NCBI RefSeq assembly: GCF_003086295.3
Contig: NC_092048.1
Span: 113,290,276 to 113,354,275 of the forward strand
Reading direction: 5' to 3'
Length of the DNA: 64,000 bases
DNA from: Arachis hypogaea
Lineage: Eukaryota > Streptophyta > Magnoliopsida > Fabales > Fabaceae
Position numbers and translations under genes: made by a program
The notes under the pieces: generated by a model
Told to the model about the DNA's origin: nothing
Databases searched by the model: none
The model's input: only the letters and a program-made list of their open reading frames with translations
In this document: positions 34,400 to 44,966 of the stretch, one piece after another
Numbering within the stretch: position 1 is the stretch's first letter
Layout: each line of letters opens with the position of its first letter

Positions 34400-35244
34400 G
34401 GATAGAATTTAAGTTAGGAAGAACTTTTACCTTTTCATTTTGGCTAGTTTTCATATCTTTGTAATTGAATTCAGAGTTATGACTCACTAAACCCCCTTTC
34501 ATTGGGTTAGGGAGCTCTATTGTAATTCAATGAATCAATAATAGTTTATCTTCTTCTTCAATCTTTTCTCTTGAATTTTGTTAGAAAGCTTCTCGATCTA
34601 ATTCCATTGGGTAGTTGTCTTGGGAAAGAAACTACCCATAATTGGAATCCTTCGGAACCTTGGGAAAGGAATGGAGGATTCATGCTAGAGAAGCTTTCTC
34701 ACAGTGAATTGGATTGGGGTTTGGATGGATATTGTGACATGTAATCCTACCAAATTGTGGTTCATGAAACTGTGTGGTAAAATCAGTGATCGAGCATCAT
34801 CTCTTCTTATGAACATTTAAACCAAGGGATTGGGAATTTGTTTGTTTTTAGAGAGAATTGGTGAGCCAAGGGATTGGGATCCAATCATATAAGATTGCCA
34901 AGCAAAATTCAATGAACGCATTGGTTGAGGAAGAGATAAACATGTTTTGATTCGGAGATCTCAATATCTCCTATAACCCAATGAATTCCCCATTTCTGAT
35001 TTCCACTTTCTCTTTACATTCTGCAACTTAATTCATGCAATCACCCCCATTCCCTTTTAATTTCAGCAATTTAGCTTCTGCTCTTTAATTCATGCAATTT
35101 AAGATTCCGCCATTTAAATTTCTTGTCATTTACGTTTCCCGCCAATTTTACATTCCGCAATTCTCATCTAAATCTTGATTCCGCTCAACTAGAACACACT
35201 TTTAATCCGAATTGCTCACTCAACCAATCCTTGTGGGATTCGAC

Positions 35245-35293
35245 CTCACTCTATTGTGAGTTTTTACTTGACGATAACCGGTGCACTTGCCGG
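35245..35293 (+). other. U5 double hairpin of element C
   Basis: CTCAC-TCTATT-GTGAG (35245-35260), then CCGG-TGCACTTG-CCGG (35278-35293), 60 nt before the LTR end. The second hairpin keeps its loop but changes its stem in H (CCAG/CTGG) and D (TTCGG/CCGAA). Confidence 0.7.
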
Positions 35294-35359
35294 AAGGAAT
35301 TTTGCCGATCGTGCAATTTCCTAAATCGTAGCATAACAAGTTTATGCGCATCAAGTTTA

Positions 35360-35377
35360 TGGCGCCGTTGCCGGGGA
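35360..35377 (+). promoter_or_regulatory. Primer binding site (tRNA-Asp), element C
   Basis: TGGCGCCGTTGCCGGGGA, 6 nt after the 5' LTR. It is complementary to the 3' end of plant tRNA-Asp(GUC) and primes minus-strand DNA synthesis. Confidence 0.85.
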
Positions 35378-35636
35378 TTGGTTTTCGATTGACAATTCTC
35401 AAATTGGAAGTTAACTAGATTGAGTATTTTTTTTGTTTTGATTAATTCAGTACAAGTTACTTGTTGAATTTTAATTTCTGCACTCTGTTACATGCTTTAT
35501 TTCTTTATGCCTTTAAATTCAAGAAACTAACTCACTGACTCACTAACTGTTTGAATTAATTCCTCAACTGCTCTAACCATACTCTTCCATTAACCGAGAG
35601 TATTTCACTTGTTTGTTGCCTGTGCTGTGTTCTTGT
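35378..35636 (+). other. Leader of element C between primer site and gag
   Basis: AT-rich non-coding leader of about 260 nt. A 5' splice-site-like CAG/GTAGGA overlaps the first codons of gag at about 35640-35649. No other feature seen. Confidence 0.6.
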
Positions 35637-38600
35637 ATGACAGGTAGGAGAGGAGAGACATCAACTCCTCCATATACCGAACCAGAGAGGACCCTTCATA
35701 GACTTAGAAGGGAAGCAAGAGGGAAGAGAATACTGGGAGAAGAAGAATCTGAAGGAGAATCTGAGGACAATTTTGAGGAAGCTTTAGATCTCAACATGGA
35801 TAGAGAAATTCACAACCATGAGAGAGCTGATGGAAACAATGCCATTCCTGAGAGGAGGGTTCTTAGTTCATACATAAACCCAACCTCTGGGAATTGTGGT
35901 AGCAGCATCCAGAAACCACCCATTCAGGCCAACAATTTTGAGCTCAAACCACAGCTAATATCACTTGTGGAGAATCATTGTTCATTTGGTGGGAGTGCTA
36001 ATGAAGATCCAAACCAACATCTCACAAAATTCCTGAGAATTTGCGACACTGTGAAGTCCAATGGAGTCCAGGAAGATGCCTATAAATTGCTTTTGTTCCC
36101 ATTTTCACTTAGGGATAAGGCAGCGAAGTGGCTGGAATCATTCCCAAGGGGGAGCCTAACAACATGGGACGAGGTGGAAAGCAAGTTTCTGGCACGTTTC
36201 TACCCCCCACAAAAGGTCAATAGGCTTCGATCTGAGGTTCAGACTTTTAGACAACAAGATGGTGAAACTCTCTACGAGGCATGGGAGAGATTCAAGGATT
36301 TGACAAGGAAATGCCCACCAGACATGTTCCATGACTGGGTGCAATTGCATATTTTCTATGATGGACTGTCTTATGAATCAAGGAAGGCTGTAGACCATTC
36401 ATCAGGAGGTTCATTGAACAGGAAAAAGACTGTGGAAGAAGCCATTGAAGTGATTGAGACAGTGGCTGAGAATGAGTACTACTATGCATCAGAGAGACAC
36501 AACACTAAGGGAGTCATGGAGCTGAACCATGTTGATACAATTCTAGCCCAAAACAAGGTGTTTGCCAAGCAATTAGCAGAGCTCACCAGGAAATTAGAAA
36601 CAAAACAAGTGGCTGCAATACACACACAAGATCAAGAGGAAGAAAGTACTGAAGGAGGTGATTGGGAAGAGGCCAATTATGTAGGAAATCAACAAAGGCA
36701 ACCATATGATCCACATTCCAACACTTACAACCCAGGCTGGAAAAACCACCCAAACTTTGGGTGGGGAAACCAGCAAAACCAACATAACAAGTCCACATAC
36801 CAAAACTCCAACCAAAGATCATACCAAGCCACACAAAACACTTACTCTCAACCACCATATCATGGCCAAAATAATCAACCTACCCAACCTAACCCGAACC
36901 AACAATTTCAAGATCAATTAAACAGGATAGAAGGAATGCTTGCAACCATGAGTCAAGACATAACCGAATTGAAAGCTTTTAAGGAAGAAGTAAATTCTAA
37001 CCTGCAAAACCAAGGAGCTGCCATCCAGAAGCTAGAAAATCAAATTGTGTATTTGTCTAAGCAAACCCCTGGGACAAGCGTTTCTCATGCTGCCAAGGCT
37101 ATTGCAAGGGAAGAATGTAAGGCCATAACCCTCAGAAGTGGGAAAAATCTAAAGGAGATCTCAAAGGAAACCACAGAGGATGAAGCAAAGGAAAATGTGA
37201 GAGATAAGGAACAAGGACAATCTTTTACATCGTCTGCAGCAAAAGAAAAAGAAAAAGAGGTCCTGAAGTCTTATACACCTAAAGCACCATATCCTCAACG
37301 TTTGATGAAAAGTGAAAAGGATGGCCAATTCTCCAGGTTCTTGGAGATTTTCAAGAAGCTTCAAATCAACATTCCGTTTGCTGAGGCAATAGAGCAAATG
37401 CCACTCTATGCAAAATTCTTAAAGGAATTAATGACCAAGAAAAGAAGCTGGAGAAACGAGGAAACTGTGTTGTTAACTGAAGAATGCAGTGCCATCATCC
37501 AGCACAAATTGCCTCAGAAATTGAAGGATCCAGGCAGTTTCCAAATCCCCTGCATCATAGGAGAAGTCATGGTGGAGAAGGCTTTGTGTGACTTAGGGGC
37601 CAGTATCAATTTGATGTCTCTAACAATGATGAGAAGAATGAAGATTGAGGAAGCCAAACCAACAAGAATGGCCCTCCAATTGGCAGATCGAACTTTTAAA
37701 TTCCCTCATGGGATAGTTGAGGATTTGTTGGTGAAAGTGGGAGATTTTATATTTCCTACTGATTTTGTGGTGTTAGATATGGAGGAAGAAGCCAAAGCTT
37801 CAATAATTCTGGGAAGACCCTTCCTGGCTACTGCTGGAGCCATCATAGATGTACAAAAGGGTGAACTCACTCTTAGACTACATGATGAGAAATTGGTGTT
37901 TAACGTATTCAAGGCAATGAGCTATCCATCAGAATCACTAAGGGAATGCATGAGGGTGGATGTAGTGGACATTGCAGTACAAGAAACCTTTGAGGAAACA
38001 ACAAAGGAAGTGGCAGAGGAGGAGTTCACCAAGGACATAGAAGTTAGTGACATCAAGGCTGCTGAAACAACCATGCCAAGCATGCCAGAGATAGTGAAAG
38101 AAGAGAAGGAAGCACCAAAACCTGAGCTCAAAGCATTGCCCCCTAATCTCAAGTATGCATACTTAGGTAGTGATGAGAGTCATCCTGTTATCATTAGCTC
38201 TGCCCTGAGTCAAGAACAGGAAGAAGAATTGATCAAGGTGCTACAAACTCATCAAGATGCCATTGGATGGACCCTAGCTGATTTGAAGGGGATAAGTTCA
38301 TCCATATGCATGCATAAAATCTTGTTAGAAGAGGATGCTAGACCCTCCATCCAATCTCAGAGAAGATTGAATCCCGTCATGAAAGAAGTGGTACAAAAGG
38401 AGGTCATGAAGTTATGGCAGGCAGGGGTAATCTACCCCATTTCTGATAGCCCATGGGTTAGTCCCATCCATGTAGTTCCCAAGAAAGGTGGCATAACTGT
38501 GGTGCCAAATGAGAGGAACGAACTCATACCCACAAGAACTGTCACTGGGTGGAGGATGTGCATAGACTACAGGAAGCTCAATGAAGCCACCAGAAAAGAT

Positions 38601-41009
38601 CATTTCCCACTCCCATTCATGGATCAGATGCTTGAAAGGCTTGCAGGACATGCTTACTATTGCTTTTTGGATGGATACTCAGGCTATAATCAGATAGTAG
38701 TTGATCCTAGAGATCAAGAGAAAACATCATTTGTTTGTCCATATGGAGTTTTTGCTTATAGACGCATGCCCTTTGGATTGTGCAATGCACCTGCCACTTT
38801 CCAAAGATGCATGCTGTCCATCTTTTCGGACATGATTGAAAAATTTATTGAGGTCTTCATGGATGATTTTTCTGTGTTTGGAGATTCTTTTCCTAGCTGC
38901 CTACACCACCTTGCCTTGGTGCTTAAGAGGTGCCAAGAGACTAACCTAGTATTAAACTGGGAAAAGTGTCATTTCATGGTCACAGAAGGAATAGTCCTTG
39001 GCCACAAAATCTCTAATAGAGGCATTGAGGTGGACAGAGCTAAGGTGGAACTCATTGAAAAACTACCTCCACCAAGTAATGTCAAGGCAGTTAGGAGTTT
39101 TTTGGGTCACGCTGGTTTTTACAGAAGGTTTATTAGAGACTTTTCTAAAATAGCCAAACCTTTGAGTAACTTGCTTGTCTCTGATACACCCTTTGTATTT
39201 GATAAAAATTGCATGCTAGCCTATGAACTTTTGAAGCAAAAACTTTCCTCTGCACCTATCATTGCCCCACCTGATTGGAACTTACCTTTTGAACTGATGT
39301 GTGATGCATCAGACCTTGCTATTGGGGCAGTGTTAGGACAAAGGATAGACAATTTGGTACATGTGATTTATTATGCCAGTAAAGTCTTGAATGATAACCA
39401 AAGGAATTACACAACCACTGAAAAAGAACTCTTGGCAATAGTCTTTGCATTTGACAAATTTAGATCCTATCTCATTGGATCTAAAGTCATTGTCTTCACT
39501 GATCATTCAGCTTTAAAATACTTACTTGCTAAACAAGAATCCAAACCAAGACTTATTAGATGGGTTCTTTTGTTGCAGGAATTTGACATTGAAATCAAAG
39601 ACAAGAAGGGTGTAGAGAACAAGGTGGCAGACCATTTATCAAGGATACCATGTGAAGAAGGAAGCGCACAAAGCACACATATAAATGAGTGCTTTCCTGA
39701 TGAACAACTCATGGTAATTCACAAGGCACCCTGGTTTGCAGACATAGCAAACTTCAAGGCCACTGGGAGTTTGCCGTTGGAATTTAACAAGCATCAAAGG
39801 AAGAAATTGGTAAATGATGCCAAATACTTCATCTGGGACGAACCATACTTGTTCAAAAAATGTTCAGATGGCATACTCAGAAGATGCATATCAGAGGAAG
39901 AAGGAAGGGAAGTCTTATGGGACTGCCATGGCTCCACTTATGGAGGACATTTTGCAGGAGAAAGAACAGCAGCTAAGGTGTTGCAGTGTGGTTTTTATTG
40001 GCCCACTATCTTCAAAGATGCAAAGGAACTAGTGAAGCACTGCCATGAATGCCAGAAAGCGGGGAACCTGCCAAGAAGAAATGAAATGCCACAACAATTC
40101 ATTCTGGAACTTGAATTGTTTGATGTATGGGGGATAGATTTCATGGGACCCTTTCCCTCCTCATACTCAAATAATTACATTCTTGTGGCAGTAGACTATG
40201 TCTCCAAATGGGTTGAAGCAATAGCAACTCCAACCAATGATAATAAGGTAGTCATGAACTTCCTCAGAAAACACATTTTTTGCCGTTTTGGGGTTCCAAG
40301 AGCAATCATCAGTGATGGAGGAAGCCACTTCTGCAACAAACCACTAGAGGCATTGCTTCTAAAATATGGAGTCAAACACAAGGTAGCCACACCATACCAT
40401 CCACAGACAAGTGGGCAAGCCGAAATATCTAACAGAGAACTCAAAAGAATCCTGGAAAAGACTGTGGGAACTTCAAGGAAGGACTGGTCGATTAAGCTAG
40501 ATGATGCTCTTTGGGCATATAGGACAGCTTTCAAAACACCAATTGGAATGTCTCCTTACCAACTAGTATATGGAAAAGCTTGCCATTTGCCACTGGAGTT
40601 GGAGCACAAGGCATACTGGGCCTTGAAACTTTTGAACTTGGACAGCAAAGCTGCTGGAGAAAGAAGGATGTTGCAAATTCAAGAGTTGGAAGAATTCAGA
40701 GCTGAAGCTTATGAGAATGCCAAAATTTATAAAGAAAGAGCAAAGAAGAAGCATGACAGCAACATAGCCCCAAGGAAATTTGAAGAAGGACAAAAAGTAT
40801 TGCTTTACAATTCTAGGCTGAAGCTATTTCCAGGGAAGCTAAAATCAAGGTGGTCTGGACCATTCCTTGTCACCAAGGTCTTCCAATATGGACAAGTAGA
40901 AATCATGGAAGAAAAGTCACAACGAACCTTCATTGTGAACGGTCAAAGACTCAAACATTACTTGGGAGATGTGGAGGAGAAGGACAAGGTTAAATATCAC
41001 CTCAACTGA
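35637..41009 (+). CDS. Gag-Pol polyprotein of element C, intact, 1790 aa
   Basis: One uninterrupted frame encodes all proteins needed for retrotransposition. The start is the first ATG (MTGRRGE); element D has the same start context. Order: acidic N-terminus; retrotransposon Gag domain (about residues 110-260, with [13 protein letters not shown] and ARFYPPQ); a Gln/Asn-rich stretch (about 350-430) with no zinc knuckle; protease with DLGAS (Asp 652) and ILGRPF; reverse transcriptase with FMDD (1074-1077); RNase H acids Asp 1223, Glu 1264, Asp 1289, Asp 1332; integrase HHCC module (about 1430-1480), then Asp 1501, Asp 1560, Glu 1596, a D,D35E spacing; and a GPF tail ending at TGA 41007-41009. 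There is no chromodomain. Gag and Pol share one frame, so their ratio must be set by processing or another route. Every catalytic residue I checked is present. Confidence 0.95.
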   Translation: MTGRRGETSTPPYTEPERTLHRLRREARGKRILGEEESEGESEDNFEEALDLNMDREIHNHERADGNNAIPERRVLSSYINPTSGNCGSSIQKPPIQANNFELKPQLISLVENHCSFGGSANEDPNQHLTKFLRICDTVKSNGVQEDAYKLLLFPFSLRDKAAKWLESFPRGSLTTWDEVESKFLARFYPPQKVNRLRSEVQTFRQQDGETLYEAWERFKDLTRKCPPDMFHDWVQLHIFYDGLSYESRKAVDHSSGGSLNRKKTVEEAIEVIETVAENEYYYASERHNTKGVMELNHVDTILAQNKVFAKQLAELTRKLETKQVAAIHTQDQEEESTEGGDWEEANYVGNQQRQPYDPHSNTYNPGWKNHPNFGWGNQQNQHNKSTYQNSNQRSYQATQNTYSQPPYHGQNNQPTQPNPNQQFQDQLNRIEGMLATMSQDITELKAFKEEVNSNLQNQGAAIQKLENQIVYLSKQTPGTSVSHAAKAIAREECKAITLRSGKNLKEISKETTEDEAKENVRDKEQGQSFTSSAAKEKEKEVLKSYTPKAPYPQRLMKSEKDGQFSRFLEIFKKLQINIPFAEAIEQMPLYAKFLKELMTKKRSWRNEETVLLTEECSAIIQHKLPQKLKDPGSFQIPCIIGEVMVEKALCDLGASINLMSLTMMRRMKIEEAKPTRMALQLADRTFKFPHGIVEDLLVKVGDFIFPTDFVVLDMEEEAKASIILGRPFLATAGAIIDVQKGELTLRLHDEKLVFNVFKAMSYPSESLRECMRVDVVDIAVQETFEETTKEVAEEEFTKDIEVSDIKAAETTMPSMPEIVKEEKEAPKPELKALPPNLKYAYLGSDESHPVIISSALSQEQEEELIKVLQTHQDAIGWTLADLKGISSSICMHKILLEEDARPSIQSQRRLNPVMKEVVQKEVMKLWQAGVIYPISDSPWVSPIHVVPKKGGITVVPNERNELIPTRTVTGWRMCIDYRKLNEATRKDHFPLPFMDQMLERLAGHAYYCFLDGYSGYNQIVVDPRDQEKTSFVCPYGVFAYRRMPFGLCNAPATFQRCMLSIFSDMIEKFIEVFMDDFSVFGDSFPSCLHHLALVLKRCQETNLVLNWEKCHFMVTEGIVLGHKISNRGIEVDRAKVELIEKLPPPSNVKAVRSFLGHAGFYRRFIRDFSKIAKPLSNLLVSDTPFVFDKNCMLAYELLKQKLSSAPIIAPPDWNLPFELMCDASDLAIGAVLGQRIDNLVHVIYYASKVLNDNQRNYTTTEKELLAIVFAFDKFRSYLIGSKVIVFTDHSALKYLLAKQESKPRLIRWVLLLQEFDIEIKDKKGVENKVADHLSRIPCEEGSAQSTHINECFPDEQLMVIHKAPWFADIANFKATGSLPLEFNKHQRKKLVNDAKYFIWDEPYLFKKCSDGILRRCISEEEGREVLWDCHGSTYGGHFAGERTAAKVLQCGFYWPTIFKDAKELVKHCHECQKAGNLPRRNEMPQQFILELELFDVWGIDFMGPFPSSYSNNYILVAVDYVSKWVEAIATPTNDNKVVMNFLRKHIFCRFGVPRAIISDGGSHFCNKPLEALLLKYGVKHKVATPYHPQTSGQAEISNRELKRILEKTVGTSRKDWSIKLDDALWAYRTAFKTPIGMSPYQLVYGKACHLPLELEHKAYWALKLLNLDSKAAGERRMLQIQELEEFRAEAYENAKIYKERAKKKHDSNIAPRKFEEGQKVLLYNSRLKLFPGKLKSRWSGPFLVTKVFQYGQVEIMEEKSQRTFIVNGQRLKHYLGDVEEKDKVKYHLN

Positions 41010-41019
41010 GGAAGTTGAC

Positions 41020-41067
41020 CGTCAAGCTAATGACGTTAAAGAAGCGCTTGTTGGGAGGCAACCCAAC
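41020..41067 (+). other. Post-pol double hairpin, element C
   Basis: Hairpin 1 is CGTCA-AGCTAA-TGACG (41020-41035), 10 nt after the stop. Hairpin 2 is GTTGGG-AGGCAA-CCCAAC (41050-41067). Hairpin 2's loop is nearly invariant in all four families, while its outer stem pairs change together (GTTGGG/CCCAAC here, TCGGG/CCCGA in F). Confidence 0.8.
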
Positions 41068-42610
41068 CTGAGGTAATACCCTTTTGCTGTTTCTTTTATT
41101 TGTTTCAATAAAAAGGGTGAAGTAGTTTCTGTGCATTGCAAAGAATTAAGTTTGGTGTTTCACACCAAACAATGAATTCGTGGATCAATAATTCAAAGGG
41201 GAATGTGTGACTCTAAGTTTGGTGTTCCACCACAAAGATCAACTGTACACAACAACCTTTGAATTATATGAAAGGAACAACCATTCTAAGCAGTCACAAA
41301 AATGCTTAAAACCCTTAACAGCAACTTCATTCCAAAGAGAACTCAAAGATTCAAAGAACAGAGAAGTAAGTGGGAGACTAAGTTTGGTGTTCACATACCA
41401 ACTTAAGACTCAGAGACTTACCCACACATAGTTGAGCTAACCACTCAAGTGCTTGAGAAGCAAGCAACTTCATCACTCTTTGCAGGAAAGGAAACAAGGA
41501 TCTTAAAGCATGAAGCAACAATTAGGAGAAGAAGGAGAAATCAAATTGTTTCCTGGCAACAAAGAGAAAACAAGAAATTTCACAAGGTGGTGTTGTTCCT
41601 TGATAATTCTTTAAAAAGGGCAAACAAAAGCATGCTTGTTCTGGTTTAAACTGTAAATGTTGAATCTTTCTGGAATGTGAAGTCTCTAGTATGTTTGTCT
41701 GTTTATTGCTTTGAATAAAGTGAATGCCTAAATGTTTGGATATAACTTCACCTTCTTAAACAAGTGCTTGCCATGCTTGTTCTGTTTCCAAAAATAAAAG
41801 AAAAGTTTGAACAAAAGTAACTTGGCTCAATTAGTGACAAATCAAGTAGAATTAAGTGGTGGTATGCATGCTTGATTGTTTAGTCAGATCACTGGAAATA
41901 GAGTGTAGAATTATCATTTTTTGTAGAAATTGAAAACTGTCTATGGATCTTGATGAATAAATGTCTTTGGCCATGAAAAAGAAAGAAAAAGAAGAAGAAA
42001 AAGCCACTGAAAAAGGGCAACCAAAAAGCAAAAAAATTGAGAAAATAAGCTAGGCACCAATGGTTTGAACTTCTGAGACAAATGCCTGTGGTGTTTATGT
42101 ATTAAGGATATGCTTGGATGAATAGGTTCTGAGGAGTGTTTCAACACTTGGTAACTTGGGTTAACTAACCCGGGATTATCAACCAAAAGTCCATTATCAA
42201 GAGCAACCTAAATACAAAACATTTAGTCACACAAAGAGGTGCTGGGCACCAATGTCTCAAGAAGAAATGTGAACTAAAATGCCTGGAGTGGATATGTGTA
42301 GTGCACTGATAAGAAAAAGAAAATGCCAAAGGCTTGTGCAACACATGACACCAAGCAAACAAGGAGCAAAGGAGCTCTAAGAAAAAGAAAAGAAAAACAA
42401 AGAAGAGAAAAGTGCCAAGGACATAAGAATAACAAGAGGCCATAGCAGTGTTTGATGGATGCAATGAAAAAGTGATAATCTTACCTGATAAGAATGAAAA
42501 AGTGATGCTGCAACTTTCTGCATAAAACCCTTCTGATGAACTTCAAATGCTTGCTAATATAGCCAATATAATTGCTTTCTGTTTCATACTTTCTTCTCAA
42601 ATAACTCAGG
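41068..42610 (+). other. Non-coding 3' region of element C
   Basis: No supported gene; the small open frames at 41207-41649 have no recognisable domain. The motif TAAGTTTGGTGTT occurs at 41147-41159, 41214-41226 and 41379-41391, and again before the LTR. The first forms a hairpin with the following ACACCAAAC (stem 41150-41158 with 41162-41170). A purine block of AAAAAGAAAAAG type lies at about 41977-42035. A phrase with GCCTGTGGTGTTTATGTAT (about 42084-42102) matches modules in F and D. Confidence 0.65.
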
Positions 42611-42648
42611 ACTTGCTTAGGGACAAGCAAGTATTAAGTTTGGTGTTG
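42611..42648 (+). promoter_or_regulatory. Pre-PPT hairpin and presumed plus-strand primer region, element C
   Basis: CTTGCTT-AGGGAC-AAGCAAG (core 42612-42631, extended by one A-T pair on each side), then TAAGTTTGGTGTT (42635-42647), abutting the 3' LTR. The tract next to the LTR is G/T-rich and not polypurine. Confidence 0.65.
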
Positions 42649-44966
42649 TGATGCCAAGGCATCTTAGGCTAGTTTCACTAGCATTTTTCTGTTAGTTTTA
42701 GTTGTTTTATGCATTTTCTTGAGCTTAAAGTAACCAAGAATGGCTAAATGAATAACAAAGCAATGAACCATCCAAACAGTATGATTTTGATGCAAATTCC
42801 ATGAGTTTTAGTTATATTACTTGAATGCTATGAATGGAAGAATTCTCATGAAATTTTGCAAGACTTTGATGAAATTGTTTGGATGATTTCAGGAAAGAAG
42901 AGGCTAGGCAAGGAAGCAACAAAATCAATAAAGGAAGCTTGAATATCACATGTGGAGTTTAAGTTCCAGTTTAAGCTTAAACTGGAACTTAAACTACCAA
43001 GCCATATAATGCTGGAAATGGCGTTTAAGTTCCAGTTTAAGCCTAAACTGGAGCTTAAACGCCAGAATCATGAAGGTTAAAAAATGCTGAAACTGAAGTT
43101 TAACCTCCAGTTTAACCTTAAACTGGAGGTTAAACGCCAGAATGAGAATTCCACTCAGGAAGCATTTCCACGTTTAACCTCCAGTTTAACCTTAAACTGG
43201 AGGTTAAACGCCAGAAATGGGAAATGCACCAGGGAGCCATTCCCACGTTTAAGCTCCAGTTTAACCTTAAACTGGAGCTTAAACGTGTTCGACCAAGTTT
43301 TCTCCTCCAGGGTTGCTTTCTCCATTTCCACGTTTAAGCTCCAGTTTAACCTTAAACTGGAGCTTAAACGTGTTCGACACCTCCAGGACTACCTTTCTCA
43401 GCTTCCACGTTTAAGCTCCAGTTTAACCTTAAACTGGAGCTTAAACGTGTTCGACCTCCAGGGCTGCCTTTCCTATCTCCACGTTTAAGCTTCAGTTTAA
43501 CCTTAAACTGAAGCTTAAACGTGTTCGACTACGTTACCCTCCAGGGCTGCCTTCTTCCATTTCCACGTTTAAGCTTCAGTTTAGCTTTAAACTGAAGCTT
43601 AAACGTGCTTCCACAAAAGGCATCACTGGAAGTGTCTGGCGTTTAAGCTGCAGTTTAAGCTTAAACTGCAACTTAAACGCCACTCTTGGAAAAGGTTTCT
43701 GGGCCAAAAATATTGCAGTTTAAGTTAGTATTTGAGCACAAACATTAACTTAAACTTACTCTAGTATGAAACCCAATTGAATATCATGGTTTATGGGATT
43801 GGGCCTGAAGGATTGATGAGTCTGAAATTTCAATTTGATGAGTCATGTGTCATTATTTGATTATCACTAAGTTGGCTCAATGAATGTTACAGAATTTGGA
43901 ACAGCAGCCTCATCAAGATTATGGATCATAAACCCAAGGCAAAAGGAAAGCAGAGAGAGGCCTCAAAGCCCAAGAAACACAACAGAAGCTCAATATAGAA
44001 AGTGTATAAATAGGATAGAATTTAAGTTAGGAAGAACTTTTACCTTTTCATTTTGGCTAGTTTTCATATCTTTGTAATTGAATTCAGAGCTATGACTCAC
44101 TAAACCCCCTTTCATTGGGTTAGGGAGCTCTATTGTAATTCAATGAATCAATAATAGTTTATCTTCTTCTTCAATCTTTTCTCTTGAATTTTGTTAGAAA
44201 GCTTCTCGATCTAATTCCATTGGGTAGTTGTCTTGGGAAAGAAACTACCCATAATTGGAATCCTTCGGAACCTTGGGAAAGGAATGGAGGATTCATGCTA
44301 GAGAAGCTTTCTCACAGTGAATTGGATTGGGGTTTGGATGGATATTGTGACATGTAATCCTACCAAATTGTGGTTCATGAAACTGTGTGGTAAAATCAGT
44401 GATCGAGCATCATCTCTTCTTATGAACATTTAAACCAAGGGATTGGGAATTTGTTTGTTTTTAGAGAGAATTGGTGAGCCAAGGGATTGGGATCCAATCA
44501 TATAAGATTGCCAAGCAAAATTCAATGAACGCATTGGTTGAGGAAGAGATAAACATGTTTTGATTCGGAGATCTCAATATCTCCTATAACCCAATGAATT
44601 CCCCATTTCTGATTTCCACTTTCTCTTTACATTCTGCAACTCAATTCATGCAATCACCCCCATTCCCTTTTAATTTCAGCAATTTAGCTTCTGCTCTTTA
44701 ATTCATGCAATTTAAGATTCCACCATTTAAATTTCTTGTCATTTACGTTTCCCGCCAATTTTACATTCCGCAATTCTCATCTAAATCTTGATTCCGCTCA
44801 ACTAGAACACACTTTTAATCCGAATTGCTCACTCAACCAATCCTTGTGGGATTCGACCTCACTCTATTGTGAGTTTTTACTTGACGATAACCGGTGTACT
44901 TGCCGGAAGGAATTTTGCCGATCGTGCAATTTCCTAAATCGTAGCATAACAAGTTTATGCGCATCA
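42649..44966 (+). repeat. 3' LTR of element C
   Basis: 2318 bp, the same length as the 5' LTR. I count about 7 differences, all transitions (for example near 43081, 43387, 43678, 44090, 44642, 44722 and 44898). Hairpin array 42957-43681, TATA 44005-44012, U5 hairpin 44891-44906. Confidence 0.93.

Larger units (their letters stand above)
33036..35353 (+). repeat. 5' LTR of element C
   Basis: 2318 bp, TGATGCC to GCATCA. The first bases fold as GATGCC-AA-GGCATC (33037-33050). U3 carries ten inverted repeats (33344-34068). TATA box TATAAATA at 34392-34399. U5 has CTCAC-TCTATT-GTGAG (35245-35260) and CCGG-TGCACTTG-CCGG (35278-35293). The LTR should supply promoter, start site and polyadenylation signals; only the TATA box is clearly recognisable. 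Confidence 0.93.
20921..39387 (+). repeat. Second copy of 1360-19920, probable false duplication
   Basis: Anchor offsets between copies fall from 19561 (at 1360) to 19510 (3350), 19507 (4754), 19497 (5839), 19473 (7280), 19466 (8138), 19457 (9885), 19455 (10122) and 19451 (13585-15902), then rise to 19452 (16161) and 19467 (19920). The right copy has therefore lost about 110 bases, nearly all in its first 8 kb, and the left copy about 16, nearly all in its last 4 kb. Even the insertion sites and target duplications of G, H and C are shared. A true tandem duplication would not place errors in this pattern. Confidence 0.9.
33036..44966 (+). mobile_element. Element C: complete, apparently autonomous Ty3/gypsy retrotransposon
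   Basis: The element is 11,931 bp. It has two 2318-bp LTRs (33036-35353 and 42649-44966), a tRNA-Asp primer site, one intact gag-pol ORF, a 1.6-kb non-coding 3' region and a pre-LTR hairpin with PPT region. CATTT flanks it on both sides (33031-33035 and 44967-44971). The LTRs differ at about 7 positions by eye, all transitions. At 1.3e-8 substitutions per site per year that is roughly 0.1 million years, so this is the youngest insertion here. It lies in the 3' non-coding region of element A. I see no env-like ORF. The Athila-like Pol without a chromodomain and the tRNA-Asp primer fit the non-chromovirus branch. Confidence 0.93.

Noticed and set aside
41207..41649. Two small open frames after gag-pol of element C as an accessory gene
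   Set aside because: They have no recognisable domain, are not conserved in the corresponding region of element D, and overlap the repeated TAAGTTTGGTGTT motif.
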